The notes beneath the pieces were generated by a model. The model had not been told where the DNA came from. It worked only from the letters and a program-made list of their open reading frames with translations, and made no database searches. Positions 54,304 to 63,473 of a DNA stretch of 64,000 nt are shown here, piece by piece. The position numbers and the translations under genes are program-made. The DNA is taken from contig QEOQ01000663.1 in NCBI GenBank assembly GCA_010279815.1, forward strand, positions 62,001 to 126,000, written 5' to 3'. Numbering within the stretch: position 1 is the stretch's first letter; the number at the start of each line of letters is the position of its first letter. Source of the stretch: Brachionus plicatilis (taxonomy: Eukaryota; Rotifera; Eurotatoria; Ploima; Brachionidae).

Positions 54304-56621
54304 ATGTATTTGGCTGAAAAGGATTTCAAAACAGTGAGCGATTCACACAAAGAAAAGCTCATATCAGAGATAAAATCATGGAATCAAGTAGATCAGGTCA
54401 CACTTTTGATCAAATCGATGGACAGTCTTTCGCTCAGCATGCTCAAGTTTTTTCTCTCAGCCACCACTGACTTGTTGGAAAATTTGAAAAAAAGTGATCA
54501 AACCAACATTCTTGAAGAGCAAGCCAATAATATCAGTAATAAAAATTCAAATGATATTTCTTAAACAATTTAAAGAAAAAATTTATTTTTCAGGATATTT
54601 TCAATTGTTGAACGAAATGCCAGTAGAAAAAAAACTCAAGACTGTAATGTCATATTTGCCTCTAGTTGATCACAAGAACCCTTTAAGAGAACAATTGGGA
54701 AATTGGTATTTCAACTTAATAATAGGCATCCTAGAAACTTGTAAGAAACAAAATTGTAATTTGTTCCAATGTCGATGCCTTGTTCAACTCGCGGTTTACC
54801 ATCCATTGTTTGATGATGGTCAAAAATTAATGTTTAAAAAATGGTCAGATCTTTTGGAAGAAAATATTCAAAATTCAAATAATCAATGTGCACAAAAAAT
54901 GTAGGATTTCGATTTTTTTTTAAATTATTATTATCTCTAATACATGGCCAGTCTTATTCATAATCTTAAATGAAAATATTGATTTTTTTAATTTATAAAT
55001 AATAATTTTTTTTCAAAGAGATGTGTCGAATAATGTTCCTTTTGATAATATAATGGTAAATAAATTCGACTCTAATCTAAGCTTAAACGATAAATCAGCA
55101 GACAGCAACTTTTCTAACACGGAAAGCTCAGAATTTGCTTATTTTGGCTATGATAGCTATAACTTTACTGAGAAAATTGACAATTCTAAATGCTCAATTA
55201 ATACAAGTTTAATGGCTAACATTAAAAATTATGTAAATTCTCAGCACAAGCCAGTGTTTTCAAGCATTTCACTGCCTCCTTTCAGTCCACTGAAGCCCGA
55301 GGAAAATTTTGAAAGTATCAAAAAAATGTTTAAATTTTTTTTAATAATTATGAATTTTTTAAAAGGCAATTATTTTAAATTTGCTAATAAAACAAACAAT
55401 TTTTCAACAAGTAAACCAAAAAATTTATAAGCTAGAATTTAATAATTTAATTATTTATTTTAATAGATTCAATTATGTCCAACGATTTCGGGAATTCAAG
55501 CGAATTTTTTGGAAGTTTTAAGTATTTTTAAAAAATATCTTAATTAATAAAAAATAAACATTATTTTCCTCTTTTTTATTTTTTTAGTGGACCAAAAGCT
55601 ATTTCAAATGAATTCAATGAAGACAAAATTGACTTCAGCAAAAATAAAGAGGCCAAAAGTAATTTTTCGAGATTGTAAATTAAAACCTTTTACTCAACAA
55701 ATGTTTTTAGGTATTTTTTTTTGGTTAAAAAATTTGAGACTTCACAAATACAGCACTATGCTGTGTCCTTTATCTTACGATGACTTGATGAATTTGACAG
55801 ATGAAAAATTGATTAGCTACGAAATTACTTTGGGTGCAAGACGAAAAATTTTGCAAAACCTAGAAAAACTAAAGCAACGTAACGAACAACTTGATGAAAT
55901 AACAAATGTATAATATCAGAAATTTTATTTCATTTAGTTTAATAAATTAAATTTTTTTTCAAGAAATGGAATGAGTTTAGCATTGCTAAGAATAATTTTA
56001 ATTTGAAGGAATTGTTAGAAGAAGTTTATCAGATATCATTGACACCAATGAAGCCTCAAAACAGCCCTCCTACAAGTTTAGCTGATTTGTCCAGTATTCA
56101 AAATGGTTCATTTGAAAAACAGAAATTTGGTGAAAGCGAAGTCCTATGCTCCAAAATAATCAGATTCCTAATAAAAGCTCAAAGCTTTTTGCTTAAAGAA
56201 AAAGACTTGGCTAGAAAGTGCTCAGGTGAACTCTGGATTGAGTCCAAAGCTGGAAAAGAATTGGGTGAACTGATTGGGTTATTTTTGACAATAATTGACA
56301 AATTATTTTTAACAAAAGTAAAATTTTATTTGTCTTTAAATTATTATATATTTTTTTATAAAGGCATTTACTGATTACCAAAATACCCAGTTGTCGGATA
56401 TGAGGAATTCTCTTAACGAAAATAATTTTAAAACTATACAAAATTCACGTTCCAAGTCTCCTGTAAACCATGTTCATTATCAAAGCAATAATTCTATTAA
56501 TGCTCGGCTTAGAATACAAAATAAAAAGAAAATTGATCGTACTGCCTCAGCCCCATTCAATCACACCATATTTGACAGATACAAACTTGAAAAAGATCAT
56601 TATATGGATTCAAATAAATAA
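54304..56621 (+). CDS. Smaug / SAMD4-family translational repressor
   Basis: Exons 54304-54535, 54594-54900, 55019-55314, 55366-55410, 55467-55514, 55588-55907, 55964-56317 and 56364-56621 give 619 aa with phases closing. The N-terminal part (EIKSWNQVDQVTLLIKSMDS, LLNEMPVEKKLKTVMSYLPL, CRCLVQLAVYHPLFDDGQKL) matches the Smaug similarity regions. The SAM domain reads FFWLKNLRLHKYSTMLCPLS, YDDLMNLTDEKLISYEITLG and ARRKILQNLEKLKQR, which keeps the LRLHKY and basic GARRKI surface used for RNA-hairpin binding. The part after it (ELLEEVYQISLTPMKP) corresponds to the Smaug C-terminal region. Smaug binds SRE hairpins in mRNAs, recruits CCR4-NOT deadenylase and silences transcripts in the cytoplasm. 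Two Ser/Asn-rich middle exons (45 and 48 nt) are model-dependent. A 36-nt stop-free insert at the start of the SAM domain could be a retained mini-intron. Confidence 0.88.
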
Positions 56622-58125
56622 TTTTTCTTTTTCATCTTTGAAACTAAAAACCGGTTTTGTGATAAAATTCTATAAATGTTGATTTTGGACAAGTTGTGTT
56701 CGATTTTTATGTAAATTTAATTGCAAAAAATAACATTTGATAAAAAAATCTAGTTTAAAAAATCATTTGGTGTTTTTATCATTCGTACAAAATGTTTTTG
56801 TTAGATTTTTAAAGTTAAATAGTGGGGCTTTTATCTTGTTTTGAAAAATGAAAATAACTTCTAAATAAAATTTTTATTTAAATCTTAACTTAGTTGACTT
56901 TAATTTAAAAAAGTTTCTTGATATTTAATTTAATGTTTCCTTTGCTTTTTGACAATTTAAAATAAAATTTTATCAGAATTTAAAAGATTTTTTTTGGAAA
57001 TTAGAGATAAGGGTATGTTTTTTTTTTAACAATTCGGGTGTATGCAACAAAATAATCATGTGTTCACATAAAATTATAATCTGAGATATAAAGTCGATTT
57101 TATGATCGTTCTGATCATCAAATCTTTTGAAAAATTTGATTTAAAAAAAATTAAAATATTTTTCAATCAGAAAAAGTAAACAAAACATGTTAAAATTTAG
57201 ATAAAATTTTAATATATTTTGTGAAAGAGCATAACATTTTCTGCATGCTGGTGCTTTTTTTATTATAAAAAATGGTTTGCCAAATTTAATTTTTGAAAAA
57301 AAGCCAAAAAATTTATATATATAAAGTCTATAAAACATTGGATTTTTAAAATTTTTCATATTTTTTAAAGAAATAATTCTTAAGAGTATTAAGAATTCAA
57401 ATTAATTTTAAACATCTTAGATTAATAAAGTTATGTTCAAATCCTTCCAAAATTTTGTTTTTTGTTTTAATTCTTATATTTAGTTGAATTACAGAAGCAT
57501 CGAAGGTATAATAATAAGTTGATAAATTAATTTTGTCTAATTTTATAGGTATTTGAATCGTCGGTCTTTTTAACCACAAATCACAACTTCTCAAATAAAA
57601 TTCATCCTAAGAGATAAATATTTTTTTATTAAATCATGTTTTTATTTATCGATTTTTAAGATTTTGAAGGAAATTAAAAAAAAATGTTATAAATTTAGTA
57701 TGAATTAGTTAAAAAATAATACCTAAATAAAATTTAATCAATATTTTATGAAAGTATTATTGATTTTTGAATAATATTTAAAAAATAATGTTTTTGAAAA
57801 CTTAATTTAAAAAAGAAATAAAATTTTAGGTTTATTCGATAGATTACAAAACATTTATTGATATTTATTTTAAAATTTATTATTTTAAAGAAATAAATTA
57901 ATTAGTTTTTTTCTTGAGAATAATTTTAATATTTTATTTGATTAATTATTAATGATGCATTCATTGATAAAAAATTAAATTTATTTAAAATCGTATTAAG
58001 TTTTAAAAGATGGTTAATTGACCTTTCTCGCAGCTATTGATTTAAGAAAAACGAAGTGACTGTTGACACAGTATGTCTCAATGTAATTTTTTTATTGGAA
58101 CAAAATTTGTCTATATTCCAATTTT
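56622..58125. other. intergenic region before the nested transposon
   Basis: AT-rich noncoding DNA with no supported gene; minus-strand open frames at 57141-57359 and 57397-57594 are low-complexity and lack partners. Near the right edge, TGACACAGTATG at 58064-58075 matches CATACTGTGTCA at 63828-63839 in inverse orientation and may be the end of an outer repeat. Confidence 0.6.
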
Positions 58126-58379
58126 GGGACTGTGAAGTTCATTTCAATTCGATCGTTTCAATTCAGAAAAATTTAAATAACTTTTTTACTATAAGCAATA
58201 ATTTAGTCCTGTTAAATGCTTGATGTTTAAGCAACTTTGCTTAATCTGAAAATATATGTCTGCAAAAACTCTGCAAAGTAAGTGCACAATTGATTTGAAT
58301 ACTTTTTAATGGCGTGCAAAATGCGTAAAATTGCAGAGTATTTGCAGACTTATTTTACTGAATTAAGCAAATTTGCTTA
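58126..58379. repeat. inverted-repeat element C, left part of interrupted copy
   Basis: GGACTGTGAAGTTCATTTCA, TTTCAATTCAGAAAA and GTCTGCAAAAACTCTGCAAA line up with the left part and interior of the intact element at 50141-50503. The sequence runs up to GAATTAAGCAAATTTGCTTA and stops exactly where the 5-kb transposon begins. It contains an internal CTGCAAA.../...TTGCAGAG pairing as the intact copy does. Confidence 0.75.
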
Positions 58380-58381
58380 TA

Positions 58382-58706
58382 CAGTGGTTCTTGCTAAAAT
58401 GAAATGGTTCGTTCCCGAAAAGGAATGGAATGGAGACGCATTCCATAAAAAACCATTCCCGTTCCATTTCATTCCATTCCATTCCATCCGTTCCATTCAT
58501 TCCATTCCAACCGTTCCATTCATTCCATTCCATTCTAACCGTTCCATCCGTTCCATTCCATTCCATTCCAACCATTCCATCCGTTCCATTCCATTCCATT
58601 CCAACCATTCCATCCGTTCCATTCCATTCCATTGCAACTGTTCCATTCCATTCCATTCCATTGCAACTGTTCCATCCGTTCCATTCCATTCTAACCGTTC
58701 CATCAT
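58382..58706. repeat. left terminal repeat with ATTCC-type minisatellite
   Basis: After the unique terminal part to about 58470 comes an array of degenerate CCATT and CCGTTCCATT/CCAACCGTTCC units to 58706, with higher-order periods such as CCATTCCATCCGTTCCATTC. Open frames seen here on both strands are products of the 5-bp repeat and are not genes. The far end of the miniature unit seen on the right (CATTTTAGCAAGAACCAATG) is missing here. Confidence 0.85.
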
Positions 58707-58761
58707 AAGTATGGTTGAGCAAAATTTGAATAGTTTTGCGTGTTCATTCTCGTGGGTGTAT

Positions 58762-59757
58762 TTATGACCAGGTTTGGTTAGACGCGCTAAATGTTGACGT
58801 ATAATACGGGCTGTATTGCTGCTGTTGTTGTTGAGGGTTGTTTTGATAATAGGTCTGATTGGGACTAGTTTGTTGCTGGTTCATGGCATAAGTGTTTGAC
58901 TGGTACATGTTGGCGGCAGGATCCATATTCGGCGATGCTTGATACCGGTTGGGCATTAGTTGAGCGCGCGGTTGACTCTGATTCGGATAGACTTGAGCAG
59001 TGTATGGTTGTTGCATGTGTGGCGGTAGAGATGACAATTTTTGGCTGTTCTGATAGACCATTTGGATGGGATAATGAGATGGTTGGTTGGCGGTGGGCTG
59101 TATTTGAGCGGCGGAATGTGGCATCAATTTTTGGGCTTTCTACTAAGCGGGGACATCAAGTAGCTTTGATTTGGCTGTATGAACAGCTGGGGCGAGACTG
59201 GAGGCGGCGACGGCTTCGTGTTTTGGCCGAACTGGTTCATTTGCTTAAAGTTGGGAGTATGTTGATTTTGGCCTATGATGACGGGTTTGGCGTAGGGGCT
59301 GGCGTTGGGTCCTCTTCCGGCCGTCTGCTGACTGCCGTACTGGGACCAGGGCGCTTGGCCTTGGCCGCCCATGAACTGACTGTCTTTGGCTAGATTAAAA
59401 TTTGTCGGATTAGGGTTGTTGGACAGCGCCGCTTGACCGCTGCTCCGTCGCTGATTCTGCGCCATGCTGTGCATGTACTGCATTAGTTTGATGGGCTGCA
59501 TTGGCACTTGCTAACTGCCGTAGTACTTTTTCTGAGCTAAGTGGTTCATTTGATGCTGCTGCTGCTGTTATTGTTGATGCGGGGACATGAATGGCGCGTT
59601 CTAGTTCATTTGATTCACCGAATAGTACGTGCCTGGCGCGTACGGCTGACTAGATTGGTACACTTAAGCACTGATTTGGTCGTTGGGCGCTGAGGTCGTT
59701 GTGCTTGATAATTCGATGAGCAAAGTGTCTGGTTCGTATCGAATAGACTCTAATACT
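58762..59757 (-). pseudogene. decayed Gln-rich coding region with TAA/TAG at Gln positions
   Basis: Reading from 59757 downward the frame encodes a Gln/Asn/Pro/Ser/Tyr-rich low-complexity protein of more balanced GC content than its surroundings. It is broken by TAA at about 59664, TAG at about 59601, TAA at about 59568 and TAG at about 59511, each at a place where Gln fits the context (for example inside the CAA/CAG run). A TGA ends the second long frame at 59124, where a one-base shift moves into the next frame, which ends YTSTFSASNQTWS and TAA at 58762. The stretch starts after an intron-like acceptor (TTAAAAATAG) and lies downstream of the coiled-coil gene on the same strand, so it may be its former C-terminal exon. 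No domain is recognised. Confidence 0.6.
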
Positions 59758-59909
59758 CCATTGTCTATTTTTAACTTTTATTTAAAGAATTTTTGTTATT
59801 GTTTTTTTTCTTTATTTTTTATTTTGAAATTAAAAATAAAAACTGTTTTTTTCATAAAATAAAAAATTCATACTTTCATAAAGAAATAAAAATAAAATTT
59901 TTTTATACC

Positions 59910-61179
59910 TTAGTGTTTTCCTCTCCATCGTTTCTTTCTTCTCTTCTGGACAATTGAATTCCAGTATTCTTTCCAATCATCAATTCCTAATCTTAAAGAT
60001 TCTGTCTCAAATCTTACTTTAAATAGATTTTTAATTTTGTTCAATTTAATTCAAAAAAATTTACTTTTCAATACCGCTACTTTCGCTGCATTTTTTTCTC
60101 TCAATGTTTGCATACTACTGTCATTATGCTCTGCACCAAACAATTTGTTTATTTCCTCGTCATAAATTTTATTTAGCTTCTCACTGATCTAAAAAAAAAT
60201 TTCAATCTAAATTTTTTTAATTATTTTTTTACTTCAGCTTGTTCTTGCGTTTTACTAGAACTTGCTTTCCTTATTGGTTTCATTTTTGAATCATTATCTT
60301 CTTTCTCTTCTTCATCCTTTTCTGACTCATTTTCACTTACATTTTCATATGATTGCTTGCTCGTCAATGGTCTATCATAATTGTTCAGTCTTCCCACTTT
60401 TGATTTTTTTTCATTTAATTTTTTTAATTCCTAAAATAATTTTTTTTTTTTAAATTTATATTTAAATATAAAAAATATATACTTCATATATCTTTGGTAA
60501 ATACTCTTCTAATGGTGAGATTTTTTTGTTTAAAATAACTATGTTATCTTCTATTTTTGTCAGTCTATTAGTAAGCTACGAAAATATAAAGATTAAAGAC
60601 TAATAACAAAGAAATATTACTTTAGAGAATTCGTTGTGAAAATTTTTAGTGAATGTCGAGACTGTTTTTTCTATATTCTCAATAGATTTTCCTGTTTGCC
60701 ATAAAACATTTTCTTTGATAGTCAATGAATCAAATGATTTCGACAACGGAATCTTTGTTTGGTCATTAATTCTTTTATTCCGATTAATCGAACTTTGGGT
60801 AATTTCATCGGAAGTTGAGCTTGTTTGAACAATTTGGTCAAGCCTTGGTTCATTAAGTTCTTTGAAAATTTCACCTGGCCTTTCATTGAACATATCCAGG
60901 GATTTTAGTTCGCAAATTAATATGTGATTGGTACGACCTATTTTTATTTTGCACTTTACGCAGTCCCCAATTTCATACTTAATATTTTTTTTATTATTTT
61001 TTTAAAATAATTAATTTTTTTTTTACCTCTTTCAAATCTTTTAATTCAATGATATCTTCAGTCGGTACAAATCTTAGGGATCCTAAGACTTTAATGACTG
61101 AAGAATCATTTGTTTCGGTCTGGGCTTTCATTACAAAAACTTGGAGACAATTTTTTTTCTGAAGTTGCTTCGGAGGCAT
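59910..61179 (-). CDS. uncharacterised coiled-coil protein carried in the transposon
   Basis: Exons 61027-61179, 60621-60977, 60483-60575, 60430 down to 60233, 60188 to about 60065, and 60016 to 59910 join with short GT-AG introns. The N-terminal domain of about 75 residues (SSVIKVLGSLRFVPTEDIIE, YEIGDCVKCKIKIG, HILICELKSLD) looks like a compact beta-rich fold. A charged helical region follows (LTNRLTKIEDNIVILNKKIS...), likely a coiled coil, then a Glu/Lys/Ser-rich part. I do not recognise the family; the layout of a small N-terminal domain plus coiled coil is seen in BEN-type and other DNA-associated proteins, but no BEN motif is clear. The last exon is uncertain: with donor at about 60075 and acceptor at about 59987 the frame instead reads AELMIGKNTGIQLSRREER and may continue into the Gln-rich tract. 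Confidence 0.55.
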
Positions 61180-61230
61180 TTTTTATATCTAAATGTTTAA
61201 TTAAGATTTTATATATTTTATTTTAAGGAA

Positions 61231-62449
61231 ATGGATTATAGAAAGCGTATCAAGAAAGAAATCAACCAAGTAATATATGAAATGGTTCGACTTGACAAAA
61301 CACAATTAAAAATCAGGGACACTTTACTTGATATATTTGATTCTTTTGTTCCCAGTCTAAATGTAAATTTGAAATAGCCCAACTTAATAAACATTATAAT
61401 TTTTTTAGGCTATTAGAATTAGAAAATTTCGTCTTAGGAAGAAAATTAAAAACCTCGGGAGTTATTTTTTTCTAATCAATGAGAAAAAATACAAAAAAAT
61501 GACTCCATTTATTAAAAAGTTTATAAAAGTAAGTTTTAAATATAATTAAATATTTTTTTGATAATTATCAATCATAGCATAATGTTGATTCTTCTCAAGG
61601 ACTGATAACTGCAAGAGAGTTATCCGATAAAATTAATAACACTTTCCGAGTAAGAATATCTGCGTCTAGAGTTAGTTATTATCGAAAAAGCGTGTTTCAA
61701 GAATAAAATTGAAGAAATAAAAAATTTTTTGTTTTAAAGAAATGAGCTACTTTTGGAGGAGACTTAGATTAACGCCTGAATTAAATGTTCAAAAAAGAGA
61801 AAGATTTAAATTTGCAAACCTCCTCTTAAATGAATCATTTCAAAATTATATTTTAGTTGACGAAACAATGATACGACTGAATGCTTTTCCTCTTTATCAT
61901 ATGAGACCAAAAGAATCAAGATTCAAATGTATCGGAATAAGAAAAAAAAGCCCTATAAAATTGAATATTTGGACCAGAATTAATACTAAAGGAGCAACAA
62001 AATTTGAGGTAAGCTTTTGCATTATAACAAAATAAATAAATTTTATATTAACTTCATTAAAGCTTTTCCAATCAAACTTAAACCGTTTTTGTTATAAATT
62101 AAGATATATTTTGCTATATATTTTGTTATAAAAAGGATAAGTTATCCTTTTTTGGTAGAAAAATTTAATTGTCAATGTTTTTTGATTCAAGATAATAATT
62201 CGAAGCATGATTCAAGATTGTGTGTCAATTACTTAACTGAAAAGAACATTGAATGGGTAAAATATTTTTAAGAATAATATTGTTCTATAAAAATAAAATA
62301 GTTAAAGACTCCTGCAAATCCTAAAAGAATCAATGCCGAAACCTACAACAATTATACACAAGAATAAGAGAGTTTGAACAAAAATTATCACTTCAAAAAT
62401 GCCAAAATTATATCAATCACTTAAAATGTATTCTAAGAATAATAAAATA
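61231..62449 (+). pseudogene. decayed IS630/Tc1/mariner-type transposase with introns
   Basis: Exons 61231-61362, 61409-61528, 61578 to about 61693 and about 61740-62008, then a broken part to 62449. The N-terminus is basic. GLITARELSDKINNTFRVRI, SASRVSYYRK is a helix-turn-helix typical of the DNA-binding part. The catalytic core follows: ILVDETMIRLN (first Asp), KSPIKLNIWTRINTKGATKF (conserved W and KG.TKF), and CFLIQDNNSKHDSRLCVNYL (second Asp, QDN..KH). The third acidic residue normally in NPIE is not clear (TPANPKRINAET). Frame breaks occur before KFNCQCFLIQD and after TPANPK; the C-terminal QKCQNYINHLK persists in a shifted frame. The junction between exons 3 and 4 lacks a standard donor. 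Host-like introns of about 45-50 bp split it. It is the likely, now inactive, source of the mobility of the element. Confidence 0.7.
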
Positions 62450-63036
62450 ACGATAAGGAGAATGGACTGATCATTAAAAAATTTCAACTATAAAACAAAT
62501 ATTTGACAATTAAATATTTTTTTTGTTATTTTTTCATTTAATTTAGTTATCTGGTTATTTTTTTGGAATTAAGAAAAAAAAATAAGTCACTAAATAAATT
62601 GAATTTTATATCAGTGAAATTAATATCACTTAAAATTTTTTTTTATAAAAAATTAAAAATTAACAAATAAAATATACATTAAAAATAATTTAAATACTTT
62701 TGAACTTCCTTCTCGATTAAAAACAGTTATGTTCGGTTTGCTTGTTGGAACGTTAACACTCATTTAAAAGTGATTAATTAAATCTAAAAATAAATTAAGA
62801 TCTTAATAGTTAAAAATAGAAAAAAATTAATATAAATTTAAAAATTCAAAATTAAAAAAAAACATGAATATATTTAAAAGAAAAATACTATGCATCATAC
62901 ATTAATTCGCATAAAAATAATTCATATTTTAGAATACTACGTTAATTTCAAAAATTTAAAATAAATTTTAAAAAAAATTATAAAAAATAACTATTAATAA
63001 ATAAATATATAAATATTATTTATATGATAAATAATA

Positions 63037-63376
63037 CATTGGTTCTTGCTAAAATGAAATGAAATGGATGGAACGGTTGGAATGGAATGGAACGGATGGA
63101 ACGGTTGGAATGGAATGGAATGTAACGGATGGAACGGTTAGAATTGAATGGAATGAATGGAACGGTTGGAATGGAATGGAAAGGAATGGAATGAATGGAA
63201 CGGTTGGAATGGAATGGAAAGGAATGGAATGAATGGAACGGTTGGAATGGAATGGAACGAAACGGATGGAATGGAATGGAATGGAATGGAACGGAACGGG
63301 AATGTTTTTTTATGGAATGCATCTCCATTCCATTCTTTTTCGGGAACGAACCATTTCATTTTAGCAAGAATCACTG
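63037..63376. repeat. right terminal repeat / 340-bp miniature element with GGAAT-type minisatellite
   Basis: It starts CATTGGTTCTTGCTAAAATG after TA and ends CATTTTAGCAAGAATCACTG before TA. Between them is an array of GGAATGGAATGGAACGGTT-type units (63060-63295) and the unique subterminal part ATGGAATGCATCTCCATTCC and TTTTTCGGGAACGAACC, which is the mirror of the left end of the 5-kb element. Because it has ends on both sides it could be a complete miniature element by itself. Confidence 0.85.
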
Positions 63377-63378
63377 TA

Positions 63379-63473
63379 ATTGAGCATTTTATAGAAATAA
63401 ATTATCTCTTTTAGTAAAAAAGTGATTTAAGTTTTTCTGAATTGAAATGATCGAATTTAAACCAAATTCACTA
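63379..63473. repeat. inverted-repeat element C, right part of interrupted copy
   Basis: Continues element C after the transposon: TTGAGCATTTTATAGAAATA, CTTTTAGTAAAAAAGTGATT, TTTCTGAATTGAAATGATCG and AATTCAC correspond to CATTTAGCATCTTACAGAAC, CCTTTTAGTAAAAAAAATAT and TTAATTGAAAAGATCC of the intact copy near 50400-50490, and to the reverse of the left part at 58131-58190. Confidence 0.75.

Larger units (their letters stand above)
58382..63376. mobile_element. ~5.0-kb TA-flanked transposon (Tc1/mariner type) with passenger gene
   Basis: The left end reads CAGTGGTTCTTGCTAAAATG followed by AAATGGTTCGTTCCCGAAAA. The right end is its near-exact reverse complement, finishing AGCAAGAATCACTG. TA flanks both sides (58380-58381 and 63377-63378). 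Terminal inverted repeats share at least 90 bp of unique sequence, then an ATTCC-type minisatellite of about 240 bp. Deleting 58382-63376 plus one TA rejoins the two halves of element C, so the segment entered as one unit or grew inside one. Contents: Gln-rich decayed tract, a coiled-coil gene (minus), a broken transposase (plus), then AT-rich filler at 62450-63036 without features. An alternative is a 340-bp element (63037-63376 type) later enlarged by a second insertion. Confidence 0.75.

Noticed and set aside
58309..58767. Open frames on both strands rich in PFHSIPF / WNGMEWN repeats
   Set aside because: They are translations of the 5-bp minisatellite in the transposon end; any frame of such an array stays open. 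No coding signal.
58896..59393. 165-codon plus-strand frame
   Set aside because: Antisense of the Gln-rich tract; composition and position are explained by the minus-strand coding remnant.
63020..63414. Several overlapping open frames on both strands (EWNGW / FHSIPF type)
   Set aside because: Same minisatellite artefact at the right end of the transposon.
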